Shown: in pieces, positions 8,534 through 17,066 of the stretch
How the letters are laid out: each line of letters opens with the position of its first letter
Numbering within the stretch: the stretch's first letter is position 1
Virus record (IMG/VR): IMGVR_UViG_3300033145_001598
Location: 1 to 64,000 of that record
Length of the DNA: 64,000 nt
Direction: 5' to 3' (one strand)
Origin: a virus
Made by a program: the position numbers and the translations under genes
Notes under the pieces: generated by a model
The model's database searches: none
Told to the model about the DNA's origin: nothing
What the model saw: only the letters and a program-made list of their open reading frames with translations

Positions 8534-8758
8534 TTACTCTCCAAAATTAAATTCTAGTTGTTCTAGTACATTCCTATACGTATACGGCCATTGTTTTTTC
8601 CCATTAATATAGCTGAATTCCATATGGAATATCTGTGACGTAGGTGCAGTCATTGGTTGTGCCTGAACCTCACCTATCCTATATAAAGGAGCTGTTTCCC
8701 TAAACACAGGAATTTGAAATGTTTCACTCATTGTCCATTCTGAATTATTATCTGGCAT
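8534..8758 (-). CDS. Small protein with C-terminal QLEFNF peptide (copy 2)
   Basis: 74 residues. Its end, YRNVLEQLEFNFGE, closely matches the end of the neighbouring upstream gene (YRKVLVQLEFNFDAR), so the two may be tandem paralogues. The QLEFxF hexamer also ends two small proteins at 55.7-56.3 kb. It resembles the hexapeptide form of a bacterial beta-clamp binding motif; that reading is an inference. Confidence 0.5.
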   Translation of the reverse strand: MPDNNSEWTMSETFQIPVFRETAPLYRIGEVQAQPMTAPTSQIFHMEFSYINGKKQWPYTYRNVLEQLEFNFGE

Positions 8759-8951
8759 CGAAATTGAACTCCAATTGTACTAGTACCTTACGATACATAA
8801 GTTCTATTTTTCTATTGATTATTTTATCGTGCATAGCAATGACATCATAATTAATAGCGCTAAGATCTGGTGCCCGCCACCTAACCACTTGGTCTATAGG
8901 AAATGTTCGTGCTGTTACATTAATAGATGGCATCCTTAATCCTGGTGGCAT
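8748..8951 (-). CDS. Small protein with C-terminal QLEFNF peptide (copy 1)
   Basis: 67 residues, ending in QLEFNFDAR. Shares its last 15 or so residues with the following gene, which it overlaps by 11 bases. The start overlaps the PhoH stop by one base. Function is unknown. Confidence 0.5.
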   Translation of the reverse strand: MPPGLRMPSINVTARTFPIDQVVRWRAPDLSAINYDVIAMHDKIINRKIELMYRKVLVQLEFNFDAR

Positions 8952-9805
8952 TATTCCCCGAACACTTCTGAGAACAGTCTGGCTGTGGCTGACCTCTCAC
9001 ATCTCTGTAACTCAATAGATGCTGCTAGTGGTGAATTCTTAATCTTAGAATCATTCATTAGCTTATAGATCCCTGTCTTGTCTCTGGCGATCTTCTCATC
9101 TCTCTGGTTTAAATCTCCCATTAATACTATCTTACTGTTCTCGCCTATTCTAGTACCAATTGTCAATACTTCCATATGATTTAATATTTGTATCTCATCT
9201 GCTATGACAAGAGTGTCATTAAACGAGGCACCTCTAATCAGTTGTAGTGGTACTACTTCAAACTTAAACTGGTCTATTAGGTCCTGAACCTTAGACTTTC
9301 CTACTAATAGTTCCATGTTAGTAGTGTAATTCAGTAGGTAGGGACTGAACTTTTCATTAACGTCTCCAGGTAGAGCGCCTAGAGAATACTTTCCTACATA
9401 TGACATTGGTCTGGTGATCATAATTTTACTGTACTTCTTTAGATTTATTTTCTCCATGGCTGCTGCTAGGGCAAGCAGGGTCTTTCCTGATCCTGCTATA
9501 CCGGTAAGGATAACAATAGGGATACTGTCATCCATAAGGGCATGTAGAGCAAAGGCCTGCTCTCTATTTCTTGGTTGTATTCCCGCCGCTGTTGGGCTTT
9601 CTATCTTTTGGATCCATGATCCCGTCCTATCTATCTTACATATAGTGGTGTTCTTAGAGTCGTCTTTATCTTTCAGCTCAAGGTAGGTGTTGGGGTACAG
9701 AGAGTATCTTTTGTCCCATATTGGAATTTTATCATCACATCGTAAGTCTTCGATAACATTAGCTGCTACTTCATAAACTCTAAATCCAGTATACTTTTCA
9801 CTCAA
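8951..9805 (-). CDS. phoH: PhoH-family P-loop ATPase
   Basis: 284 residues. Walker A is GIAGSGKT (residues 102-109), Walker B is LVIADEIQ (about 199-206), and MGDLNQRD matches the conserved motif after it. The N-terminal 90 residues look like the short accessory domain found in some PhoH proteins. PhoH-like proteins are common in large phages and are thought to act in RNA metabolism or phosphate stress. Neighbours are nucleotide-metabolism genes. Confidence 0.85.
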   Translation of the reverse strand: MSEKYTGFRVYEVAANVIEDLRCDDKIPIWDKRYSLYPNTYLELKDKDDSKNTTICKIDRTGSWIQKIESPTAAGIQPRNREQAFALHALMDDSIPIVILTGIAGSGKTLLALAAAMEKINLKKYSKIMITRPMSYVGKYSLGALPGDVNEKFSPYLLNYTTNMELLVGKSKVQDLIDQFKFEVVPLQLIRGASFNDTLVIADEIQILNHMEVLTIGTRIGENSKIVLMGDLNQRDEKIARDKTGIYKLMNDSKIKNSPLAASIELQRCERSATARLFSEVFGE

Positions 9806-9825
9806 GTATTATGTCACCTCTCCTA

Positions 9826-10881
9826 CTAAAGACCGTGGGCGATGCTTTCTCTATATCCGGCTTGGGTTTGTTTGATGAAAACGGCATGGTCCCTTAGTTC
9901 TTTTAGGTTATGAGCATCCTGATAACTCATACCTGATAGTATACCATTAACTAGCTCATCAAAAATGTCTTCTACTTTTCCCCTGTAGGGAACCTTGGTT
10001 ATCTCTCCCTCCACTGAGGTTGCTTGACCTTTCCAGTCCTCCTGAGCTTTCCTAGAAGCCATGCCTCTATATAGTTTCTCTGGTGGACCACCTGGGTAGG
10101 ATATTATGTCTCCAGGAGCATCGTCTGTACCTGCAAATAGCTTACCTATCATGACAGCGTCAGCACCCGCTGCTAGGGCTTTTACTATGTCACCCGAGCT
10201 TCGGATACCCCCATCAGCAATAATCGTTCTACGGGGCCCTGAGACAGTCTGAAGAGCTTCCCAGACCCAGCGAATAGCAGTCAACTGGGGTACTCCATTG
10301 CCAGTTTTGATCCTGGTAGTACAAATCGAGCCTGGTCCTACCCCTACCTTGATACAATCAGCTCCAGCCTTAGCTAGGTCTACTGCTCCCTTTCCGGTAG
10401 CTACATTACCTGCTATGACAGGATAATTAGGATACCAGCTCTTGACACGCTGGATTTGAGCAATCATAGAGTCTGAGTGACCATGGGCTATGTCTATGAG
10501 GATACTGGTATGGGTGTGGTCTGAGAATTCTAGTAACGGATCTTTCTCGAGAACTTTTCTAAGTCTGCGTAAGCCACTGTCACCAGTTCCTATGCAAACA
10601 ACTCTAGGGCACAATAGTTTACGAACTTGTTCCTTTTGCCACTTGGATTCCATAAAGCGGTGGATGATACCCAGGCCTCCTAGTCTGTTCATCTCGTGGG
10701 CCATTTCCATCTCAGTAACTGTATCCATGTTGGCTGAAATGATTGGGTACTTAAGTTCTAGTCTAGGTAAAATTTCTGTAGATAGATCAATTTCGCCATT
10801 AAATCTACTATCAATACTTCTCCTTCTAGGAATTAGATGTACATCATCAAAGGATAAACCTAGTTCTTGTAGTATTTGCAT
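9826..10881 (-). CDS. IMP dehydrogenase / GMP reductase family enzyme, lacking CBS domains
   Basis: 351 residues forming a TIM barrel with NAD(P)-linked chemistry on guanine or inosine nucleotides. The catalytic loop [14 protein letters not shown] places the active Cys at residue 187; [12 protein letters not shown] is the phosphate-binding strand. The CBS pair that splits most IMPDH barrels is absent. The flap (about 272-300) reads [14 protein letters not shown] and lacks the Arg-Tyr pair of IMPDH; it is closer to the AQxxYxG of GMP reductase. GMP reductase (GMP to IMP) is therefore as likely as IMPDH. The gene overlaps the upstream gene by one base. Confidence 0.85.
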   Translation of the reverse strand: MQILQELGLSFDDVHLIPRRRSIDSRFNGEIDLSTEILPRLELKYPIISANMDTVTEMEMAHEMNRLGGLGIIHRFMESKWQKEQVRKLLCPRVVCIGTGDSGLRRLRKVLEKDPLLEFSDHTHTSILIDIAHGHSDSMIAQIQRVKSWYPNYPVIAGNVATGKGAVDLAKAGADCIKVGVGPGSICTTRIKTGNGVPQLTAIRWVWEALQTVSGPRRTIIADGGIRSSGDIVKALAAGADAVMIGKLFAGTDDAPGDIISYPGGPPEKLYRGMASRKAQEDWKGQATSVEGEITKVPYRGKVEDIFDELVNGILSGMSYQDAHNLKELRDHAVFIKQTQAGYRESIAHGL

Positions 10882-11363
10882 TATAGATCTCCAAGTCTTG
10901 AGAATAAGTCATAGGTATCAGGGAATAATTCTTCTTCGTTGTAAGCAGCTATATCGTACCATTCAAATGTAACTGTATAATAACTACTTCTATTAGATCT
11001 TTCTGTGTGAACTGAGAAGGTATCTAGAAATACAGTCCTGTAGTCTCCTGCTTTATCTATAGATACAATAGAAACTATTTCGTCTTTACAGTGAAAGACA
11101 TAGTCGTCGAAGAATTTTTCTTCTATTGTTAAATAAAGTTGCCATACTCTAGGATCATTATCTATAATTCCAGTTCTAGGATTAAGTCTATGTTCGAAAC
11201 CTGTTCTTGTTAGTACGGCATTGTTAGAATGAAACCATAAATTATTACCTAAATAGACATCTGCTTTTACTATGCCTTCATTAAGTAGCCAAGTGTCTGC
11301 GGATTGTGAATCCGGAGAGATTCTTTGTAGATCTTTCAATCTTATCGTCGGTGCCATATTCAT
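10881..11363 (-). CDS. Unknown protein
   Basis: 160 residues, not recognised. Mostly beta with many aromatic residues (SSYYTVTFEWYDIAAYNEEE). Its first 83 bases overlap the end of the dCMP deaminase gene in another frame; no later start exists before clear coding sequence, so the overlap seems real. Confidence 0.5.
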   Translation of the reverse strand: MNMAPTIRLKDLQRISPDSQSADTWLLNEGIVKADVYLGNNLWFHSNNAVLTRTGFEHRLNPRTGIIDNDPRVWQLYLTIEEKFFDDYVFHCKDEIVSIVSIDKAGDYRTVFLDTFSVHTERSNRSSYYTVTFEWYDIAAYNEEELFPDTYDLFSRLGDL

Positions 11364-11850
11364 CTCTATACACTATTTCTACTATCCCTGCTACAACTAT
11401 TGTTTTGAAGCAGGCCCAACAAGGCATTGTATTACAATAGACAGTAGCTCCTTGTGTTGATATACCTAGGCGAGCTGCTTGTGTGATGGCATTTATTTCT
11501 GCATGGACAGTTCGGACACAGTGGTCGTCTTCCATGATGTGACCGCCAAACTTCTGTCTTGCTGGATGTCCCATGCATTGCATAGTTTTCCTACACATAG
11601 GACCTATGCCATTAACACTCTCTGGTGCTTCTATGGTTTTGTTTCCACAGATTTGACATTCCCAGAACATTTCAGGGTCGTCACAGTGAGCACTACCTGG
11701 AATGGAACCATTGTATCCAGTGGTAAGGATGCGCTTGTCTCTAACTAGTATAGCGCCTACCTGTTTCCTATCACATGTGCCTCTGGTCGCAACCATTTCA
11801 CACATGTCTAAAAAATAACTATCCCAACTCGGTCTGTTTGTAGTATTCAA
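11281..11850 (-). CDS. Deoxycytidylate (dCMP) deaminase
   Basis: 189 residues. The zinc-dependent deaminase signature is complete: HAEINAI (His 116, Glu 118) and MPCWAC (Cys 144, Cys 147). CDRKQVGAILVRDKRILTTGYNG matches the conserved N-terminal substrate region of ComEB/dCMP deaminases. An insert with further cysteines (CQICGN ... MCRKTMQC) may bind a second zinc, as in T4 Cd. It makes dUMP for thymidylate synthesis, in line with the ThyX-like gene and the reductase in this window. Confidence 0.85.
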   Translation of the reverse strand: MNTTNRPSWDSYFLDMCEMVATRGTCDRKQVGAILVRDKRILTTGYNGSIPGSAHCDDPEMFWECQICGNKTIEAPESVNGIGPMCRKTMQCMGHPARQKFGGHIMEDDHCVRTVHAEINAITQAARLGISTQGATVYCNTMPCWACFKTIVVAGIVEIVYRDEYGTDDKIERSTKNLSGFTIRRHLAT

Positions 11851-12403
11851 GTATCACCTTTTCTGCTTTTTTGCTGAACATATTGCGAATTAATTCTTCT
11901 GGTAATGGCTTACCATATAGCCAACTTGATACAGTGTATGAAAAACTACTGGCTCTCCAGCGGACTAGATCAGGAATTAGTTCCCCAGTTTTTAGCTTGC
12001 ATTCCCATGCAAATGCTTCTGCATCTAGTTCAAACCAGACTCTCATAGGATTGAAGTAGACAGGTAATGGACCGAAGAGATACAGAAGTCCCATGACAGG
12101 TATGCCAACCATGGGATGAATATAAAGGCCGCAGACTTTGAATTGCCATACATGTCTAGCTTCATGGGGAATAATTCTTTCGGTCTGTTCTCTTGTCCAC
12201 TTTTTAGGAATGAACAGATAGGGTCCTACTGCTTTAGCAATGTTATCTGTCTGCCATTGCATCTTTTTTTTTCTACCAAAGCATACGATAAAGATAAGAA
12301 GCTTACAGAACCAGTTCTCTGTAGTGTATAAACGAATTGTATTGTCAAAGCTAAGGGCAAACAAATCCACCCAGTGTTTTTCTTCTGTCCATGATCTACT
12401 CAT
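11819..12403 (-). CDS. Putative membrane-associated zinc metallopeptidase (HEARH)
   Basis: 194 residues. IIPHEARHVWQF carries an HExxH zinc motif, and FELDAEAFAWE about 50 residues later offers a third acidic ligand. NWFCKLLIFIVCF and GIPVMGLLYLFGPLPVYF are short hydrophobic segments that may touch the membrane. The layout resembles small gluzincin-like proteins of unknown substrate. The peptidase call rests on the motif only. Confidence 0.5.
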   Translation of the reverse strand: MSRSWTEEKHWVDLFALSFDNTIRLYTTENWFCKLLIFIVCFGRKKKMQWQTDNIAKAVGPYLFIPKKWTREQTERIIPHEARHVWQFKVCGLYIHPMVGIPVMGLLYLFGPLPVYFNPMRVWFELDAEAFAWECKLKTGELIPDLVRWRASSFSYTVSSWLYGKPLPEELIRNMFSKKAEKVILEYYKQTELG

Positions 12404-12411
12404 AAATTCTC

Positions 12412-13605
12412 CTAATCGAACTTGATTGGTTTAATAAAGGTTGGAAGAGATTTGCTGCTGATTCCAAACATCAGCTGTGTAGGTTCATCATGAACAGCAA
12501 GGTTCTCTGAATAATCATCAGGGCCCATAACAGATCCGTTTCTAAAAATTGGTTTACTGTTCCAGGTCATGACTCCCCAGTGATGGAAGTGTCCATAACA
12601 AACAAAGTCCCAGTTATGTATACCGTTCCAGCCTGCAAACTTGTTGGAAGCTGCTGCTGTATCAGCTTGTACTGGTGCGAAATGGCGGATTAATCCACGC
12701 CATCCCTTAACTTCTACTATGTTGTAGCTTGAATACCTGTTCTTGATAGTGATATTAGGATCTTCATGCATATCTACTAGTAGTTCTATCTGTTGGAATA
12801 CCATGTTATCCCAGTTAGCTTCTGCTGAATGGAATTTACTACTTCTACCATGGTTTCCTCTGACTGTAGCTATTCTAACTAGTGGAAAGACTTGACGAAG
12901 ATCTATAATCATTTGCCATATAGCTTTGCTTGTACCTATAACTTGTTCAGCTACATGAGTCTCTAGACTCATTTCTTGAGCAGGAAAGATTCCTTCGCCG
13001 TCTACATGGTCTCCTGCTAGGATAATAACTAGTTCATCAAAGTCCGCGAGATCTTTAGACCCTAGGCAATCCACTACTCTTTCTGGAATAGAACGAATTC
13101 TACTGAGAGCTGTCTTGATATTATATTGTTCTTCCTGATTAGGACCTAGTACAATTCTACCTACATGGAAGTCAGAGAGTAATAAACATAGACTTTCTTT
13201 CTTACCCTTGGCTGTCTTCAGAGATACAGAACCTGTACGAGGAGTCATATTACGGATTTCTAACAGTTCATCCATAAGATCAGCGACAAGGTTTCTTTTC
13301 GCTGAGGTCATCTGGCTTTTTTGTGCAGGTGATAAAGAAACGGGAGGTTCTATCTGTTGAATCAGATGCTCTCTTTGGTCTAGTATCTGTTGAATTGCTT
13401 TAGATTCTTCAGGACTTAGGCCCATCATAGATGGTGCACCATAGTCTTTGAATCCAATCCCCATGTTGCGAGACTTCTTGGAGATCGCCTCCATACTTCT
13501 TTCATGATCTAATAGTTCAAATACCTTATGAATTTCTCTGGTTGAACATGCAGATCTTAATGCTTCTAGGATTGCTATTTCTTGATCGCTCCAAATTACT
13601 GACAT
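12412..13605 (-). CDS. Calcineurin-like metallophosphoesterase with N-terminal SANT/Myb-like domain
   Basis: 397 residues. The N-terminal WSDQEIAILEALRS...RSMEAISKKSRNMGIGF resembles a SANT/Myb-type DNA-binding module found in phage fusions. The phosphoesterase motifs follow in order: SDFHVGR, AGDHVDGEG, TVRGNHGR and YGHFHHWG. These coordinate two metals as in SbcD/Mre11 and related enzymes. A DNA phosphodiesterase role is possible because of the fused domain and the neighbouring polymerase, but the substrate is unknown. Confidence 0.75.
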   Translation of the reverse strand: MSVIWSDQEIAILEALRSACSTREIHKVFELLDHERSMEAISKKSRNMGIGFKDYGAPSMMGLSPEESKAIQQILDQREHLIQQIEPPVSLSPAQKSQMTSAKRNLVADLMDELLEIRNMTPRTGSVSLKTAKGKKESLCLLLSDFHVGRIVLGPNQEEQYNIKTALSRIRSIPERVVDCLGSKDLADFDELVIILAGDHVDGEGIFPAQEMSLETHVAEQVIGTSKAIWQMIIDLRQVFPLVRIATVRGNHGRSSKFHSAEANWDNMVFQQIELLVDMHEDPNITIKNRYSSYNIVEVKGWRGLIRHFAPVQADTAAASNKFAGWNGIHNWDFVCYGHFHHWGVMTWNSKPIFRNGSVMGPDDYSENLAVHDEPTQLMFGISSKSLPTFIKPIKFD

Positions 13606-13760
13606 TCACTACAACTCCTTAACAGTCTTGAGCCTAATAGACACTTGTTGAGTTTATGACATCCGTATAAGATTACGCCGAACCCAAACAAAACTGAACT
13701 AATCTTCCCCCAGAATACTATGCTTCCGCCCAGAAAGAAAAGTGTTTCTAAAAAATCCAT
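13596..13760 (-). CDS. Small membrane protein (54 aa)
   Basis: A short frame filling the gap between the DnaE C-terminal gene and the phosphoesterase gene. ATG at 13760 is preceded by AGGAG (13772-13768) at a normal distance. Residues 5-33 are hydrophobic (LFFLGGSIVFWG ... VLFGFGVILYG), so one or two membrane helices are likely, followed by a short Cys/Lys-rich tail. It overlaps the next gene by 10 bases. Function is unknown. Confidence 0.6.
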   Translation of the reverse strand: MDFLETLFFLGGSIVFWGKISSVLFGFGVILYGCHKLNKCLLGSRLLRSCSECQ

Positions 13761-13761
13761 A

Positions 13762-16359
13762 TCATAACTCCTGTATCTTCTTTAATAACGCGGACCTATC
13801 TCCGTCACATTTAAATGTGCCAATTCTCCAAACATTATCTTCTTTGGATGAAACAGATAGGTTTACTCTAAACTGATTACCACGCAGACTACTGATTGTA
13901 CTAGCAGCACTGGTGGCTATTTTCATTGGTACTACTAGTTCTAATTCACTCGTAAGAGATTCCCTTACGCTTTCAAGCATTTGAATAGATTTGATTTTAG
14001 CTTTGACTATCTTTGCTTCGTCTCCTTCCAGTACATCTATCTGTATTCTAAAACGTGCAGGATGCTTATCGCTAAGTAGATGTTTATACATGGAATAAGG
14101 TTTAGGTAATATGACAGCTTCTATCGTACCACTTTTATCTTCGAGTACCATATATGCCATCTTTTGTTTTCTTTTCTTTGTAGTTATCTCTTTGATGGCA
14201 CTTGGTATACCTATTAGTGTAGCTGTATCCTTATCTCTACCCTCTTCTTTTATTTCTTCTATTTTATATGGGGCAATCTCTTTGATGTTGTCCAGAGGAT
14301 GTCCTGAAATATAGTAGCCCATGAGTTCCTTCTCATAGGCAAGAACTTCTTCTATGGGCATCTCTGGCTGTGGTTCGATGGATGGGAGCGTGGGAGGCTC
14401 AGGTTCCACCGGCACCTTTAAAGGTTTCTTTTTTGATCCCTGTTCAATCTCCAGCAGTCTCTGGTCATACTTCACTGTTCTCTTGTTAAAGGTATCCGTC
14501 TTGCTCACGTACTTTTTATGTTCTTGTTTATATTCATAAATATCCTGAGTCACAGCCATCAATGATGATCGACTATGGTCTCCAGTACTGTCAAAGGCTC
14601 CCGCCAAAACAAGAGATTCCAGTTTCCTCTTATTAATCTGTCCGAGGTCTATTCTACCAGCGAAGCTAACAATGCTTTCATATGGGCCGTGTGTTTGTCT
14701 TTCTTCAATAATAGATCCTGCCGGCACCTCACCTAGATGTTTGACAGCTGCTAAACCAAACCGGATTGACTCTCCATCGCTGGCTATTGCAAAACTTGTC
14801 ATAGATTCGTTAGCATCAGGTGGCAAGACCTGTAGTTCTAAATGTTTACAATGGTTTATATATTTTATGACCTTCTCTGTTTCGTCTTGATCACTAACAA
14901 GACAAGCACACATGAACTCAAGAGGGTAGTGTGTCTTTAGATAGGCCATCTGGTAAGCTATGTAGGCGTAGCATATTGAGTGAGCTTTGTTGAATGAGTA
15001 CAGTGCGAACTCTTCTATCTGAGAGAACAGTTCTTCTGCGTTATCAATCTCTTTCTCTTGCATGCCTCCAATAAATTTACCCCGTTCTTGTTTCATCTTC
15101 TCGGGTAACTTCTTACCAATAATCTTTCTCATGTTATCAGCTTCAGCCATCGTATAACCGGCCAGCTCTCTACAGATCTGCATTGCCTGTTCTTGATAAA
15201 CAATGACTCCAGCTGTTTCCTTAAGGACTGACTCTAATTCTGAGACTAGGTAGTCAGGTGCACAGTACCCGTTTCTAACTTTGATCACTTGTTGGACCAT
15301 ACCACTACCCAATGGACCTGGACGATAGAGTGCTGCTATTGCTGATATGTCTTCTAGACAGTGTGGCTTAATCTGTACAGTAAGGTCCCGGATACCAGTT
15401 GATCCTTCTAGTTGAAAGACTCCATCTAGCTTTCCTTTCTGTAGCATTAGGTAAGTTGGCTTATCAGATATGGAAATTTCTAATGGGTCAATGGTAATAC
15501 CGTGTCGTTCTAATACGCTTTTCACACATCTATCTATTGTAGTGAGAGCTCTTAACCCTAAGAAGTCAAACTTGATTAGTCCAACTTCTTCTACTGTGTT
15601 CATTTCAAACTGGGTAGTAGGCTTGCCGTCTTTCCCTATAGATAAAGGTATCCTGGTATGGATAGGCAGGTTGGATATTACTACGCCGCTTGCATGAGTA
15701 CCAAACGACCGTAATCTGTTCTCCATTCTTTCTGCCCACACTAGGACTTCATGTTCTATAGTTCCAGGAGAGTTCCTGATAGACTTAAGCTCTGGTACTT
15801 TTTCATAACAGGTAGCTAGGGTCTGTGTATGACCAGCAATAGGCGGTAACACTAGCTTAGATAATTTATCTCCCACTTCATATGGGAAGCCAAGAGCTCG
15901 GGCGACATCTCTTATTGCACCCTTCGCTTTCATAGAACCATAGGTTCCTATGTGAGCAACTTTATCTTCTCCATACTTTTCCTGAAGATATTCAATTACT
16001 CTATCTCTCTGTGTCTCATCGAAGTCTAAATCTATATCTGGGTAACTAACCCTGCTCGGGTTAAGAAATCTTTCGAATACGAGTCCGTATTTGATCGGAT
16101 CCAGGTGAGTAATCTCAAGCGCATAAGCGACAAGACTTCCAGCAGCTGAGCCTCTACCAGGACCCACAGATATTCCATTATCCTTCGCCCACGTGACAAT
16201 GTCTGACACAATGAGGAAGTAGCCTGGAAAATCCATAACTTCAATGATTCTAATCTCATAATCTAACCTCTTCTTATACTCCGCTCTTCCAGCCAAACCT
16301 CTTTTCTTTAGGCCCTTTTCACATCTATACTTAAAGTAGAGTTGTAGTTCGTTCATCAT
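13762..16359 (-). CDS. dnaE: DNA polymerase III alpha subunit, C-terminal chain (palm, fingers, OB)
   Basis: 865 residues corresponding to bacterial DnaE from the start of the palm onward. SVGPGRGSAAGSLVAYAL opens the catalytic domain, PDIDLDF holds two catalytic Asp and KFDFLGL the third. The fingers region contains VYQEQAMQICRELAGYT. An OB fold (ATLIGIPSAIKEI...YMVLEDKSGTIEAV) follows. The PHP domain is absent here and is encoded at 17050-19170. The pieces join naturally where E. coli DnaE passes from LGxYxxPxF to the palm. The two chains add up to a full-length polymerase of about 1185 residues after intein removal. Confidence 0.92.
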   Translation of the reverse strand: MMNELQLYFKYRCEKGLKKRGLAGRAEYKKRLDYEIRIIEVMDFPGYFLIVSDIVTWAKDNGISVGPGRGSAAGSLVAYALEITHLDPIKYGLVFERFLNPSRVSYPDIDLDFDETQRDRVIEYLQEKYGEDKVAHIGTYGSMKAKGAIRDVARALGFPYEVGDKLSKLVLPPIAGHTQTLATCYEKVPELKSIRNSPGTIEHEVLVWAERMENRLRSFGTHASGVVISNLPIHTRIPLSIGKDGKPTTQFEMNTVEEVGLIKFDFLGLRALTTIDRCVKSVLERHGITIDPLEISISDKPTYLMLQKGKLDGVFQLEGSTGIRDLTVQIKPHCLEDISAIAALYRPGPLGSGMVQQVIKVRNGYCAPDYLVSELESVLKETAGVIVYQEQAMQICRELAGYTMAEADNMRKIIGKKLPEKMKQERGKFIGGMQEKEIDNAEELFSQIEEFALYSFNKAHSICYAYIAYQMAYLKTHYPLEFMCACLVSDQDETEKVIKYINHCKHLELQVLPPDANESMTSFAIASDGESIRFGLAAVKHLGEVPAGSIIEERQTHGPYESIVSFAGRIDLGQINKRKLESLVLAGAFDSTGDHSRSSLMAVTQDIYEYKQEHKKYVSKTDTFNKRTVKYDQRLLEIEQGSKKKPLKVPVEPEPPTLPSIEPQPEMPIEEVLAYEKELMGYYISGHPLDNIKEIAPYKIEEIKEEGRDKDTATLIGIPSAIKEITTKKRKQKMAYMVLEDKSGTIEAVILPKPYSMYKHLLSDKHPARFRIQIDVLEGDEAKIVKAKIKSIQMLESVRESLTSELELVVPMKIATSAASTISSLRGNQFRVNLSVSSKEDNVWRIGTFKCDGDRSALLKKIQEL

Positions 16360-16616
16360 TCCCTAAACTGTTTAGCCATTACGCCCTGTTCATGTATCCA
16401 TAACACACCAAGCTCGCTATCTTCCTCAATTATCTCTGCCTTAAGGCGATTGCGAAACCCTGTAAGTTCAGCTATGTCCATAAGTCTTAGGATGTCTCCA
16501 ACTGTCCATGACAATTCCTTATAGCTTAGCTTTTTATCTTTCCAGCATGTATTTAGACTTCTTTTAGCATAGTCTACAACTCTTCTAGCGCTAGAGATTT
16601 CGGAGGATCCTCTCAT
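16356..16616 (-). CDS. Unknown small protein between DnaE halves
   Basis: 86 residues, helical, not recognised. It ends in an ATGA overlap with the start of the DnaE C-terminal chain. It belongs to a three-gene insert separating the polymerase halves and does not resemble intein, transposase or homing-nuclease sequence. Confidence 0.55.
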   Translation of the reverse strand: MRGSSEISSARRVVDYAKRSLNTCWKDKKLSYKELSWTVGDILRLMDIAELTGFRNRLKAEIIEEDSELGVLWIHEQGVMAKQFRE

Positions 16617-16828
16617 TCTTTATACTCTAGATCAAGGAAGCTATTGATTGCATTATCAAGATAGTCGAAGTCTGTATATCTTTGTTCCCATGGAAGTGTT
16701 TTATGATAAATATACCAATTTTGAGAAAAAGACAGAGGAGACTTACCTAGATTTCTTTCCTCTCCTTCATAATGTCCAATAGCAGTGACTACTGACTCTA
16801 TGTGATCGTATAGTTCTTTTCTATTCAT
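16613..16828 (-). CDS. Unknown small protein between DnaE halves
   Basis: 71 residues, not recognised, rich in Tyr and Glu. It overlaps the genes on both sides by 4 and 8 bases, so the three small genes and the DnaE C-terminal chain appear to be one coupled unit. Confidence 0.5.
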   Translation of the reverse strand: MNRKELYDHIESVVTAIGHYEGEERNLGKSPLSFSQNWYIYHKTLPWEQRYTDFDYLDNAINSFLDLEYKE

Positions 16829-17066
16829 CTTTATCCCCTGGCATATCTTCCTTCTTTAACATTTTTAGTTTCAATGCTTTCTTCATTGCTTCTAAGCTAC
16901 TGACTAATTCCTTTTTGGTTTCTCCAAAAGGCTCAGCAGGTTTAGGGTCCCATGAGTTAATACTGCCGTCCTTTTCATAGTACACCTCATGGATAGTAAA
17001 CTCATACCAGTTTCTACCCTGAGGCAAAACATGAACATGTTTAATTATTCTATAGTTCCAATTCAT
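16821..17066 (-). CDS. Unknown small protein between DnaE halves
   Basis: 81 residues, not recognised. NWYEFTIHEVYYEKDGSIN suggests a beta-sheet N-terminus; the C-terminus is a Lys-rich helix. This form is common among small phage proteins of unknown role. It overlaps the end of the DnaE N-terminal chain gene by 17 bases. Confidence 0.5.
   Translation of the reverse strand: MNWNYRIIKHVHVLPQGRNWYEFTIHEVYYEKDGSINSWDPKPAEPFGETKKELVSSLEAMKKALKLKMLKKEDMPGDKDE

Noticed and set aside
16356-17066. Degenerate intein or transposon between the DnaE halves
   Set aside because: The three frames are intact small genes with no splicing, transposase or homing motifs.
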